A stretch of DNA of 64,000 nucleotides from Mixta tenebrionis. GTDB lineage: Bacteria; Pseudomonadota; Gammaproteobacteria; Enterobacterales; Enterobacteriaceae. How positions within the stretch are numbered: position 1 is the stretch's first letter; each line of letters begins with the position of its first letter. The stretch is taken from NCBI RefSeq assembly GCF_006517625.1, contig NZ_VHQI01000007.1:239919-303918 (forward strand), read 5' to 3'. Positions 24,897-34,458 of this stretch are shown here, one piece after another. Position numbers and translations under genes: made by a program. The notes below the pieces were generated by a model that saw nothing but the letters and a program-made list of their open reading frames with translations, had not been told where the DNA came from and ran no database searches.

Positions 24897-27575
24897 ATGG
24901 AAAATCCAGCCGTTCTGTTACGCCGCCTGAATCCTTACTGTGCCCGTGCGATGGAAGGGGCGGCCTCGCTCTGCCAGACCCGTGCGCATGCGGAAATCCT
25001 GCCTGAGCACTGGCTGCTGAAGCTGCTTGAGCAGGGTGAAGGTGACCTGACGGTGCTCGCCCGTCGCTACGAGTGGGATATGGATGCGCTGTGGCAGGAT
25101 TTGCTCGGCTGGCTGGATAATCAACCGCGCTCGGTGCGCCACCGCCCACAGCTCTCGGAAAACATTCAGATGCTGATGCAGGAAGCCTGGTTGCTGGCCT
25201 CTCTCAATGGTGAAGAGCACATTCGCGGCATTCATCTGCTGATGGCCCTGACCGGTAAACCGAAACTGCTGCGTTGTGACGGTCTGTGGCCGATGCTGAC
25301 CCTGGCACAAAGTCAGCTGGAGCGTCTGCGTCCACTGCTGGATGCGCAGTCGGACGAACGTCCGGAAGTGCAGCAGGAAGCGGAACTGGCCAACACGGGT
25401 GACGATGTGGAAATGGTCGGCCGTCCGGTCGGTGCCAGTGATAACACAACCATAAAGGACGGTGAACTGTCACCGGCACTGCAGAACGCGCTGGATAAGT
25501 TCACCCTCGACGTCACCGCCAAAGCCAGAGAGGGCAAGATTGACCCGGTGTTTGGTCGCGACACCGAAATCCGCCAGATGGTGGATATTCTCTCCCGCCG
25601 CCGCAAAAACAACCCGATCCTGGTCGGTGAGCCGGGCGTCGGTAAAACCGCCCTGGTGGAAGGACTGGCGCTACGCATCTCAGAAGGCAACGTGCCGGAA
25701 AGCCTGAAAACCGTTATGCTGCGAACTCTGGACCTCGGTCTGCTGCAGGCGGGCGCGGGCGTAAAAGGTGAGTTCGAACAGCGCTTTAAAAACGTGATTG
25801 ATGCCGTGCAGCAGTCACCTGTGCCGATTTTGCTGTTTATCGACGAAGCGCACACCATTATCGGGGCGGGCAACCAGGCGGGCGGCGCAGATGCGGCCAA
25901 CCTGCTGAAACCTGCTCTTGCACGTGGTGAACTGCGTACCATTGCCGCCACCACCTGGTCTGAATACAAGCAGTACTTCGAGCGTGATGCTGCGCTGGAG
26001 CGTCGCTTCCAGATGGTGAAGGTGGACGAGCCGGACGATGATACCGCCTGCCTGATGCTGCGCGGCCTGAAATCCCGCTACGCCGAACACCACGGCGTGC
26101 ACATCACTGACGATGCAGTACGCGCCGCCGTTACGCTTTCACGCCGCTATCTGACGGGCCGCCAATTGCCGGACAAAGCCGTTGATCTGCTGGATACCGC
26201 CAGTGCCCGCGTGAGGATGAGCCTCGACACGGTACCGGAGGCACTGACCCAGTACCGTGCGCAGCTCACCTCGCTTGAAATCGAAAAGCAGGCCCTGCTG
26301 GAAGACATCGCGCTGGGCAGCAACCAGCACGGCGAACGTCTGGCGGCGATTGAACAGCAGCAGAACGACCTGATTGTCGAACTCGATATTCTGGAGAGTC
26401 AGTATGGTCGCGAGCTGAGCCTGACGGAACAGCTGCTCGAAGTGCGCCAGGACATCAGCCGCCAGGCCGATATCACCACTCTGCAAAACCAGCTGTCGGC
26501 GCTGCAGGGCAACTCACCGCTGCTCTCTATGGATGTGGACACCCGAACCGTGGCGAACGTGATTGCCGACTGGACCGGCGTGCCGCTCTCCTCGCTGATG
26601 AAGGACGAACAGACCGAACTGCTGACCCTGGAAGCTGAAATCGGTAAGCGCGTGGTCGGTCAGGAAGCGGCGCTGAATGCTATTGCCCGGCGTCTGCGTG
26701 CGGCCAAAACCGGCCTGACGTCTGAGAACGGTCCTCAGGGCGTGTTCCTGCTGGTCGGCCCAAGCGGCGTGGGTAAAACCGAGAGTGCGCTGGCGCTGGC
26801 GGATGTGCTGTACGGCGGTGAAAAATCCCTTATCACCATCAACCTCTCCGAATACCAGGAGCCACATACCGTTTCCCAACTGAAAGGTTCCCCGCCGGGG
26901 TATGTGGGTTACGGCCAGGGCGGTATTCTGACCGAGGCGGTACGAAAACGTCCGTACAGCGTGGTGCTGCTTGATGAGGTGGAAAAAGCGCACCGCGACG
27001 TGATGAACCTGTTCTATCAGGTTTTCGACCGCGGCTTTATGCGCGACGGCGAAGGACGTGAAATCGACTTCCGCAATACCGTCATTCTGATGACCTCCAA
27101 CCTCGGCAGCGACCACATTATGCAGCTGCTGGATGAACAGCCGGACGCCAGCGAAGGTGATCTCCATGAACTGCTGCGCCCGATCCTGCGCGATCACTTC
27201 CAGCCCGCGCTGCTGGCCCGTTTCCAGACCGTGATTTACCGCCCGCTGGCGGAAGCGGCGATGCGCACCATTGTGGAAATGAAACTCGACCAGGTGAGCA
27301 AGCGCTTACAGCGTCACTACGGCTTGACAACACACATCGGTGACAGTCTCTACGATACGCTAACCGCTGCCTGTCTGCTGCCGGATACCGGGGCACGTAA
27401 TGTTGACAGCCTGCTCAACCAGCAAATCCTGCCGGTACTGAGTCAGCAGCTGCTCACTCACATGGCTGCGAAGCAAAAACCGCACAGTCTGACGCTTGGC
27501 TGGGATGAGGAAGAGGGCATCGTGCTGGAGTTTGATGCCGAGCAGAATACCCAACAGGAGGTGAACGATGACTGA
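24897..27575 (+). CDS. clpV: T6SS sheath-recycling AAA+ ATPase TssH (ClpV)
   Basis: 892 residues from ATG 24897, chosen since MENPAVLLRRLNPYCARAME is the family start and GGGA is nine bases upstream; GTG 24870 and ATG 24888 are possible. Two AAA+ modules: Walker A GEPGVGKT at 244-251 with LLFIDEAHTI, and GPSGVGKT at 621-628 with VVLLDEVEKAH. Arginine finger DAALERRFQ and the GSPPGYVGYGQGG pore loop are present. Unfolds contracted TssBC sheaths. Overlaps vgrG by eight bases. Confidence 0.97.
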   Translation: MENPAVLLRRLNPYCARAMEGAASLCQTRAHAEILPEHWLLKLLEQGEGDLTVLARRYEWDMDALWQDLLGWLDNQPRSVRHRPQLSENIQMLMQEAWLLASLNGEEHIRGIHLLMALTGKPKLLRCDGLWPMLTLAQSQLERLRPLLDAQSDERPEVQQEAELANTGDDVEMVGRPVGASDNTTIKDGELSPALQNALDKFTLDVTAKAREGKIDPVFGRDTEIRQMVDILSRRRKNNPILVGEPGVGKTALVEGLALRISEGNVPESLKTVMLRTLDLGLLQAGAGVKGEFEQRFKNVIDAVQQSPVPILLFIDEAHTIIGAGNQAGGADAANLLKPALARGELRTIAATTWSEYKQYFERDAALERRFQMVKVDEPDDDTACLMLRGLKSRYAEHHGVHITDDAVRAAVTLSRRYLTGRQLPDKAVDLLDTASARVRMSLDTVPEALTQYRAQLTSLEIEKQALLEDIALGSNQHGERLAAIEQQQNDLIVELDILESQYGRELSLTEQLLEVRQDISRQADITTLQNQLSALQGNSPLLSMDVDTRTVANVIADWTGVPLSSLMKDEQTELLTLEAEIGKRVVGQEAALNAIARRLRAAKTGLTSENGPQGVFLLVGPSGVGKTESALALADVLYGGEKSLITINLSEYQEPHTVSQLKGSPPGYVGYGQGGILTEAVRKRPYSVVLLDEVEKAHRDVMNLFYQVFDRGFMRDGEGREIDFRNTVILMTSNLGSDHIMQLLDEQPDASEGDLHELLRPILRDHFQPALLARFQTVIYRPLAEAAMRTIVEMKLDQVSKRLQRHYGLTTHIGDSLYDTLTAACLLPDTGARNVDSLLNQQILPVLSQQLLTHMAAKQKPHSLTLGWDEEEGIVLEFDAEQNTQQEVNDD

Positions 27576-29919
27576 ACGCTTAAGCAGCCTGGCGCAGAAG
27601 GCGACTGATGAAGCCCTGGGTCTGTCACGCTACCGGGTGGATGTGCATGAGTGTCCGCATTTCCTGGACGTGCTGCGCTTTCGGGCCAGCGAATCACTCA
27701 GCCAGCCGTGGCGTTACGAGGTCACCGTTACCTGTGCGGCAAGTATTGCCAGCAGTGAAGTCATGTTGAAACCGGCATCCTTCACCTTCCAGACACCTTT
27801 GTTTGATGGTACGCCAGCGGTGCCGGTACGCACAGTATACGGCGTGGTGGATACATTCCGTCGGATCTCGATGTCAGGGGATGAAATCACCTATGCCCTG
27901 CGCATCGTGCCGCGTATAGCCCTGATGCAGCACACTCATCGCAGCGAAGTGTATCTGAATCAGTCGGTGCCGGAAGTGGTGGAGCAAATTCTCCGCTCCC
28001 ATGGTCTCGAAGGGGCGGACTTTGAGTTTCGCCAGTTGCAGCATTATCCGGTCCGTGAACTGATCACCCAGTGGCGCGAGACGGATCTCGAATTTATCCA
28101 GCGCCTGCTGGCGGAAGTGGGCATTTTCTGGCGTTTTGAGATGGACAGCCGCATTGAACAGGATGTGGTGATTTTCCAGGACAGCCAGATGCAGTATCAG
28201 TTTGGCGTAAAACTCCCGGTGATCCCGCCCTCACGCACCAGTGATAACGGTCAGGAGAGCGTCTGGGATATCAGCCCGGAAGACCATGTGGTCACCGGAA
28301 GTGTGGCGAACCGCGACTATAACTACCGTGAAGCGCTGACGCCGCAGGACAGTTCGGCGACCGTCCGCCAGGAAGGCGGGGCCACCACCGGCGAGACCTA
28401 CCACTACGCGGAGCCGTTTTTGAGTGAAGGGGATGCAGACACCCCGGAAGGCGGTGCCTGGTTTGCCCGTCTCCGTCATGAGCGCGCACTCAACGCACAA
28501 CAGCTTGTCACCGGGCGTTCCAGTAGTCCGGTTCTGGCCCCCGGCGAAGTGCTGGAAGCCCAGGGCAATGTCCCTGAATCGCTGAAAGATGGCATTGTCA
28601 TCACCGGTGTTCATACCTCCGGGGCACGCGATAAAGGTTTTCAGCTGCGCTTCACGGGGATCCCTTACAGCGAAACCGTCTGCTATCGCCCGGCACTGTT
28701 GAAGCGTCCGGTTGTCGCCGGTACGTTACCTGCCCGGGTGGAAAGCGACGAGAAGGGCGACACTTATGCGTATCTGGACAACCAGGGCCGTTACCGGGTT
28801 CGTCTTGATTTTGACCGCAGTGAGACGGAGCAGGGATACGCCTACCTCTGGCTGCGAATGGCCAAACCCTATGCCGGAGACACCTACGGCTTTCACTCAC
28901 CGCTGCTCGATGGGACTGAAGTCTCCGTGATGTTTGACAGCGGTGATCCGGACAGGCCCTACATCGCCCACGCCCAGCATGATTCTGAACACCCGGATCA
29001 CGTCACCCGCGACAATTACACGCGAAACGTCTGGCGCACGGCGGGGGATAACAAACTTCGCCTGGAAGATAAGCGTCAGGAAGAGCATTTCAAGCTCGCC
29101 ACCCCGTTTGGTAAGACCCAATTAAATGGTGGTCACGTCGTGGACAACCAGCGTGAGCAGCGCGGGACCGGTTTTGAGCTGCGTACCGATGAATTCGGGG
29201 CGCTGCGTGCAGGACGGGGAATGTTCCTGACCGCAGATGCACAGCCGGCAGCGCAGGGAAAAGTGCTGGACATGGCACCGGCTATTGAACGCCTGAACCA
29301 GTCAGCAGCAGAAATGAAGCGGCTCAATCTTCTCGCGCAGCAGGCTCAGGCGCTCACCTGTGACCTGGAAACCCAGAACAGCCTGCTGGAAAACCGTCTG
29401 AGAGACCTCCAGTCAGCTGCACTGTTGGGGAGTGCGCCGCAGGGCGTTGCTTTCACATCGGGTGAGCACCTTCAGATGACGAGTAAACATAACACCATCC
29501 TGAGTGCGGGTCAGCATCTCGATATGGGGGCGATGAAGAACATCACGCTGTCCGCCAGCGAGTCTGTCGGGCTTTTTGCTCATCAGTCCGGGGCGAAGAT
29601 GATTGCTAATCAGGGTGATGTTGAAATCCGCGCAGAGGCGAGTTCGATGGAGATGACATCGGAGCTGCTGTTTACCATCAGCAGTAACAAGGATGAACTG
29701 CTCATCAGTGCGCCTAAACTGCGACTTAACGGCGGCGGCTCCAGTATCACGCTGGACAACGGCGGCATTCTGGAAGAAACCCCGGGGGATTACCTGGTCA
29801 AATCTGCGCATTATCGCTCACCGATGGCGGGTGGCAGCATGGACATTACGCCGCCTAAGTTTAGCCAGACAAACGCCAGCGTGACGCCGCCCAAAACACG
29901 TAATATCCCTTCACGTTAA
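27568..29919 (+). CDS. vgrG: T6SS spike protein VgrG (TssI), copy 1
   Basis: 783 residues. N-terminal gp27-like region (QSVPEVVEQILRSHGLEGAD, REDTDLEFIQRLL-type block at 150-180), gp5 OB-fold (GRYRVRLDFDR, WLRMAKPYAG, VSVMFDSGDPDRPYI) and a C-terminal beta-helix repeat with SITLDNGGI. No catalytic extension. An effector gene starts 11 bases downstream, so this VgrG most likely carries it. Shares long blocks with the second VgrG at 42942. Confidence 0.96.
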   Translation: MTERLSSLAQKATDEALGLSRYRVDVHECPHFLDVLRFRASESLSQPWRYEVTVTCAASIASSEVMLKPASFTFQTPLFDGTPAVPVRTVYGVVDTFRRISMSGDEITYALRIVPRIALMQHTHRSEVYLNQSVPEVVEQILRSHGLEGADFEFRQLQHYPVRELITQWRETDLEFIQRLLAEVGIFWRFEMDSRIEQDVVIFQDSQMQYQFGVKLPVIPPSRTSDNGQESVWDISPEDHVVTGSVANRDYNYREALTPQDSSATVRQEGGATTGETYHYAEPFLSEGDADTPEGGAWFARLRHERALNAQQLVTGRSSSPVLAPGEVLEAQGNVPESLKDGIVITGVHTSGARDKGFQLRFTGIPYSETVCYRPALLKRPVVAGTLPARVESDEKGDTYAYLDNQGRYRVRLDFDRSETEQGYAYLWLRMAKPYAGDTYGFHSPLLDGTEVSVMFDSGDPDRPYIAHAQHDSEHPDHVTRDNYTRNVWRTAGDNKLRLEDKRQEEHFKLATPFGKTQLNGGHVVDNQREQRGTGFELRTDEFGALRAGRGMFLTADAQPAAQGKVLDMAPAIERLNQSAAEMKRLNLLAQQAQALTCDLETQNSLLENRLRDLQSAALLGSAPQGVAFTSGEHLQMTSKHNTILSAGQHLDMGAMKNITLSASESVGLFAHQSGAKMIANQGDVEIRAEASSMEMTSELLFTISSNKDELLISAPKLRLNGGGSSITLDNGGILEETPGDYLVKSAHYRSPMAGGSMDITPPKFSQTNASVTPPKTRNIPSR

Positions 29920-29930
29920 GGATAACCGAA

Positions 29931-32159
29931 ATGAAGATCTGTTTTCCTGCCCGAAAAGCGAATGGTGAGCAGTACACCACAGTGGATGACATGATGCAGC
30001 CGCTCTGTCAGGAGCCGCATGGCTCCTGGCTGGCCGGAACAAATAACATGTGGCACGGCGGGATCCACATCACCAGCAAGAGCGCCCCGGGTTCCGTGCT
30101 GACAAGCGAGACGGCAGACACGGCGGTACCGCTTCAGTTTATGGCGGGCGGTGAAGTGGTGGCCTGGCGTATTAATCAGGACTATCTGACCGGTAAATAC
30201 ATCAATAACCCGCTGCAGTATTCCAGTACGTTTGTGCTGGTCAAATCGACCTGTACCCCCGATCCCGAAAAGAAGGACAACAGCCTCGATTTTTACGCGC
30301 TGTATATCGGGCTTGCTCCGCTGTCTGCCTTTCCGGAGCACAAGCTGTATCAGGTTACTGACAAGGGGGACGGGCTGAGTCAGCGTGAATACACCGGCCA
30401 GGAAAAAGACGGAGATAAGGCACCGGTTGCGAAGAATAAACTGAAAACGGGCGACTGCGTCATTGTGCTGCGTGAGATCACTTTCGATCTGAAGGGGCAG
30501 ACACAGACGTTCGGGCTTGCCCGGATGCTGAACAGCAAATCCGAAATGATCGGCGGGGCGTTCTGGATGGCGCTTGACCCGCAATATGTGACCCCCGCAG
30601 GTGAGCAGAGAGCGCACTTGCCAGCCTGGATGCAGCAGGCGGTTGCACAGGGCACATTTGATACCGTTGTTAAACCTGCAACCAGACTGGAGGTTGCAGC
30701 AGGTGATGCTGTGGGCTACCTTGCGGAAGACATTGCCCCCTGCGACTTACACGGTGTGGAGAAAAGTGCGTTCGTACACATTGAAGTGCTCAGCACCGAC
30801 AGCCGGATGATCGACTTTCTCAGCAATAAGGCACAGGTGAAGAGCGGCCCGAAATACGTTTATATCCACCCGGAAAGTTTCATTTATAGCCGTTCCGGCG
30901 ATAACTTCACCCAAACCAAAGGACAGGTGAAGAAAGATATTCACAAAATTATGGTGCAGGATAAATGCCATCCGTTCAAAGACAGCAGTGGCAAGCGCTG
31001 GTTTGATATCGGGGACGGGGCCTGGCTCAGCGAAGACGATGTCGATGCGGATATCGGCCAGTACGACCTGGATAAACTGGGCTTTAAAGCATTTGAAGAG
31101 CCGTCCACATCCGATATGACGAAATCCCTGCATGAAGGCTGGATTAAAGACGGGTTTACCAGAATTGCAGAGTGGGTACGCCCTGAGCGTGGTATCCGGG
31201 AAAAACAGGTCTCTGACTACTACAAAGCCCTGCTGCGGAAAATGGACAGCGATAACAGTGGCGACCTTTCCGGCGAAGAACTGCGTCATGCGGTTAATTA
31301 CGCGGAGCTGGATGTCAGGGATATTGCGGCGCGAATGGTGGTCAGACACGACAGTGAATGGTTCGGTGGCAGCAGCCATCATCGATGGAGAACGTTTTTA
31401 AAACAGTTGGATCCCCTCTGTGTCAGCTATGTCAGACAGTGGTTTGACGACATGGAATGGATGAGCAAGGTGGAGGGATTCAGCAGTGGGGAACCTGTCT
31501 GGCATATGCATCCGGTGATTTTTTTGAATGCGCTTTCTGATGGCGAGGAAATGATCACCTACGAGCAATTAAAAGCAATGCTTCCTGCCGACAAAGAAAA
31601 ATATGTACAGATTTATCTTGAACCTCTAAATGAAACAATGAAGCTGTTTGAAATAAATACCCCTTTGAGAAAAGCGCATTTTATGGCGCAGATCCTTCAT
31701 GAAACTGGCTTCTTTAAATATACTGAAGAAACTGCATCAGGAAAAGCCTACGAAGGTCGTAGTGATTTAGGTAACAATCAAGCTGGAGATGGTCCCTTGT
31801 TTAAAGGGAGGGGGTTATTACAAATTACAGGCCGTGATAATTATACAAAATGTCAGCGGTATCTAAGAACCAAACTTAACGACAACTCATTCGATATAAC
31901 ATCAACAACAGCTAAGGCTAGCCACCTTTCAAACAACCCAAGGTATGCGGCATTAGCATCTGGTTACTTTTGGAGATACATAAAACCTAAGTTAAACAGT
32001 TCGGCTGATAAAGATGACATATACTGGGTGTCAGTTTATGTTAATGGCTGGGCTGTACAAAAGAAACCTTATTATCCTGACAAAGCTAAAGAACCGAACC
32101 ACATGGATGATCGAGTGGCAAAACTATCGATAGCTAAGAATGCATTTGGTCTGGAGTGA
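29931..32159 (+). CDS. T6SS effector: EF-hand and GH19 lysozyme/chitinase-like hydrolase
   Basis: 742 residues. N-terminal part has MWHGGIHI (residues 40-46) and AGGEVVAWRIN, resembling a degenerate LytM/M23 fold. A canonical EF-hand calcium loop D-S-D-N-S-G-D-L-S-G-E-E is at 439-450. From about residue 540 comes a GH19-like domain: LHETGFFKYTEE with the candidate catalytic Glu591, and FKGRGLLQITGRDNY at 624-638. GH19 enzymes in this setting cut peptidoglycan glycan strands. The last about 200 codons are visibly more AT-rich than the rest, a sign the toxin tip was swapped in. It follows vgrG; an exported protein follows. Confidence 0.85.
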   Translation: MKICFPARKANGEQYTTVDDMMQPLCQEPHGSWLAGTNNMWHGGIHITSKSAPGSVLTSETADTAVPLQFMAGGEVVAWRINQDYLTGKYINNPLQYSSTFVLVKSTCTPDPEKKDNSLDFYALYIGLAPLSAFPEHKLYQVTDKGDGLSQREYTGQEKDGDKAPVAKNKLKTGDCVIVLREITFDLKGQTQTFGLARMLNSKSEMIGGAFWMALDPQYVTPAGEQRAHLPAWMQQAVAQGTFDTVVKPATRLEVAAGDAVGYLAEDIAPCDLHGVEKSAFVHIEVLSTDSRMIDFLSNKAQVKSGPKYVYIHPESFIYSRSGDNFTQTKGQVKKDIHKIMVQDKCHPFKDSSGKRWFDIGDGAWLSEDDVDADIGQYDLDKLGFKAFEEPSTSDMTKSLHEGWIKDGFTRIAEWVRPERGIREKQVSDYYKALLRKMDSDNSGDLSGEELRHAVNYAELDVRDIAARMVVRHDSEWFGGSSHHRWRTFLKQLDPLCVSYVRQWFDDMEWMSKVEGFSSGEPVWHMHPVIFLNALSDGEEMITYEQLKAMLPADKEKYVQIYLEPLNETMKLFEINTPLRKAHFMAQILHETGFFKYTEETASGKAYEGRSDLGNNQAGDGPLFKGRGLLQITGRDNYTKCQRYLRTKLNDNSFDITSTTAKASHLSNNPRYAALASGYFWRYIKPKLNSSADKDDIYWVSVYVNGWAVQKKPYYPDKAKEPNHMDDRVAKLSIAKNAFGLE

Positions 32160-32164
32160 TTGAA

Positions 32165-32986
32165 ATGAAAAAAATACTATTATTGTCTGTTTGTGTGTTT
32201 TCTTTTTTTTGCAATGCATCCGAAGAAGTTAATGCTGAATATACTATAACTTCCTTATATAACGGCACAATAGGGAAAAGTAACATCACAATGAGCCTTA
32301 CTGCATCCAGCGGGACGTATTCTGGTGTTTATATTTATAATAAATTCAAGAAAAACATATTGCTAAACGGAACGTCCTCTGCCGACTCGGTTGTATTGAA
32401 TGAGAAAGTAGGTGAAAGTACAGCAGTGATAACGCTCAAACCTACAGTAGATGGATACAAAGGTCAGTGGTGTGGGAAAAAATGTCTTCCTATAACCCTT
32501 TTAACTCATGATTCATTTAAAGACGGTCTGTTGAGTGGTGTAAAAATATCTGATTCTGAGAATGGTGGTTCCGAACTGAAGTTGGAATTCAATGGTAAAG
32601 TTGAAAATATATCCTTGCCGGAATCTATTGACACTCCTACCATCGATTTTATAGATGTTAGTGGTGATGGTTTTTATGACGTAATTGCCAGGACTGATCA
32701 CAGGCCAAATAATGGGAGTCAGAGTGTGTATATTTCAACCAATAAAGGCTTTGTGGAGCAGAAGTTATTAAGCGGCGTAAATGGTACGTTGACATACAGA
32801 CCATTCACTAAAAATATAGTGTTTGATTCAAAGGATGATTGCTGCGAGAAGTATAGCAAAGCTATTTACTCATTCGACAATGACAAGCTTGTTAAAATTA
32901 ATGATATGTCTTTTGATTATTCAAACGATAAAGGTCATTCTGAAAATGGTAGTGAAGTTTCAAAATCCATGTTTGAGTCTTATTGA
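32165..32986 (+). CDS. Exported putative immunity protein for the GH19 effector
   Basis: 273 residues from ATG 32165 (GGAG eight bases upstream); GTG 32156 is an alternative overlapping the effector stop. Signal peptide MKKILLLSVCVFSFFCNA is cleaved near NAS. The mature protein is beta-rich with FIDVSGDGFYDVIART, an FG-GAP/VCBS-like calcium turn (D-V-S-G-D-G-F-Y-D). Cysteine pairs CGKKC and DDCCE. It shares the AT-rich composition of the toxin tip, directly follows it and is sent to the compartment where a wall hydrolase acts, so immunity is the natural reading, not proven. Confidence 0.7.
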   Translation: MKKILLLSVCVFSFFCNASEEVNAEYTITSLYNGTIGKSNITMSLTASSGTYSGVYIYNKFKKNILLNGTSSADSVVLNEKVGESTAVITLKPTVDGYKGQWCGKKCLPITLLTHDSFKDGLLSGVKISDSENGGSELKLEFNGKVENISLPESIDTPTIDFIDVSGDGFYDVIARTDHRPNNGSQSVYISTNKGFVEQKLLSGVNGTLTYRPFTKNIVFDSKDDCCEKYSKAIYSFDNDKLVKINDMSFDYSNDKGHSENGSEVSKSMFESY

Positions 32987-33011
32987 CTATAAATAATATC
33001 AAGGGAAGTAT

Positions 33012-33269
33012 ATGCAAGGAATAATCCGGTTAGGCGATAAAACCACTCACGGTGGTGCAGTGCTGTCCTGCTCAACAACCATGTTCTTCGGTGATATCGG
33101 CGTAGCTCGCAAAGGTGATCGTGTTTCCTGCCCTGAGCATGGCGACACCACAATCGTCGAAGGTCACCCAAATTATCGCGATCGGGGTGTCCCTGTGGCG
33201 TTCCACGGCCACAAGTGTGGCTGTGGCTGCACGCTTATCAGCTCACTGCCCAATGCCCTGGTGGGCTAA
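33012..33269 (+). CDS. PAAR-domain spike tip protein
   Basis: 85 residues, AAGGGAAG site before ATG. GIIRLGDKTTHGGAVLS is the PAAR start, followed by GVARKGDRVSCPEHG, VEGHPN and CGCGCTLISSLP with the metal-binding cysteines and histidines. It caps VgrG. No effector domain is fused. GC content returns to that of the core cluster here, after the AT-rich effector-immunity insertion. Confidence 0.93.
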   Translation: MQGIIRLGDKTTHGGAVLSCSTTMFFGDIGVARKGDRVSCPEHGDTTIVEGHPNYRDRGVPVAFHGHKCGCGCTLISSLPNALVG

Positions 33270-33271
33270 AC

Positions 33272-34432
33272 GTGCCGGTTGAACTTGAGCGCATTCCCGC
33301 GCAGGAGAAACTGCCGCCCCGTCCGCGTTTTAAACGCTGGCTGCTCCTGGGTATTGTGATGCTGCTGGCAGGGACTGCGGCCACCTTCCCTTTATGGAAA
33401 AGCGAGCGCGCTGGTGCAGCTTTTTGGGGGCTGGCAACAGGATTGCCTGTCGTGTTGTGGGGCTTACTGGTTGTCGGGCGCTATTTTGGCTACGTGCTCC
33501 TTCGTGACCGTTGTGAAAGAAAAAACGCCACAACCGCTGCCCGGTACCGCGCAGACGTTGAGCGCGGGCAGCGCTTTGCCTGGCTTATCGGTGAAGGCCT
33601 GATTAACGGGTTGGGGTCTGCCAGTCTGATGACGCATGAGGCTGTGTTAGCCAAAAAGCCCCTGATGATGCCCTGCGAACCCGTTAATGGTGGCAACCCG
33701 GTTCGTCACCGGGCGCTGGCCGCTACCGGAGAGATGACTGACCGGGAAGCGCATTATTTTCAGGAGGTAATCGCCCATGTCCGGAATCTGGTGGCGTTGC
33801 TCCCTCCGACGCTGACCTGCTATCTGGCGGTGGATACCGGTGAACAGTTTTCGACACTGCCGTCGCTCCTGCAAAAAAGCGTTACTCATCCACTGGTGCG
33901 CATTCGCGACCTGACGGGGCTGGAAATCCTCGACTACTGGCTGGACTGCCATTATGACCGTGCTGCTGCGTTACTGGTGGTCAGCGCTCAGCTTTACGAA
34001 CACCCGCCAGAGGACAGTGGCGAGGCCATTTCCGTGTTACTGCTGACCAACTGCCGTCTGAAGGATATCCCGGACGTGTCAGTCAAAGTTCACCGGCCGC
34101 AGATATGTCGCGATGGCAATCTGAATCTGGCATTTGAGCGCGTCATGATGTGGTCAGGGCTTGATAAAACCAGTCTGAAGCGGGCCTGGACCAGCGGCGG
34201 TCAGATGGCCTCCGGCGATATCTTCAGCAAGGCCCGGGAGGCACATGCCCCGGGGCTTAAAGCCGATAAAATTACCCATATTGATACGGTTGTCGGGTTT
34301 GCGGGTGTTGCCGCTCCCTGGCAGGCGTTACAGCTGGCGACCCGTCAGTGTTTGAGCGACAGCGAAGCTCAGCTAATTGTCACCGAACTTTCAGAAGACA
34401 ACCGACAACTCTGTATTGTCACCCCGGAATAA
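33272..34432 (+). CDS. T6SS-associated membrane protein of unknown role
   Basis: 386 residues from GTG 33272, two bases after the PAAR stop. Two membrane helices (WLLLGIVMLLAGTAATFPLW about 23-42; WGLATGLPVVLWGLLVVGRY about 53-72) precede a cytoplasmic domain of about 300 residues with no motif I know. Genes like this lie between PAAR and tssM in Klebsiella/Enterobacter/SPI-6-type clusters. Probably an accessory part of the apparatus. Confidence 0.75.
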   Translation: MPVELERIPAQEKLPPRPRFKRWLLLGIVMLLAGTAATFPLWKSERAGAAFWGLATGLPVVLWGLLVVGRYFGYVLLRDRCERKNATTAARYRADVERGQRFAWLIGEGLINGLGSASLMTHEAVLAKKPLMMPCEPVNGGNPVRHRALAATGEMTDREAHYFQEVIAHVRNLVALLPPTLTCYLAVDTGEQFSTLPSLLQKSVTHPLVRIRDLTGLEILDYWLDCHYDRAAALLVVSAQLYEHPPEDSGEAISVLLLTNCRLKDIPDVSVKVHRPQICRDGNLNLAFERVMMWSGLDKTSLKRAWTSGGQMASGDIFSKAREAHAPGLKADKITHIDTVVGFAGVAAPWQALQLATRQCLSDSEAQLIVTELSEDNRQLCIVTPE

Positions 34433-34458
34433 CTCTCAAGGGATTGCTCTCCTCCGTT

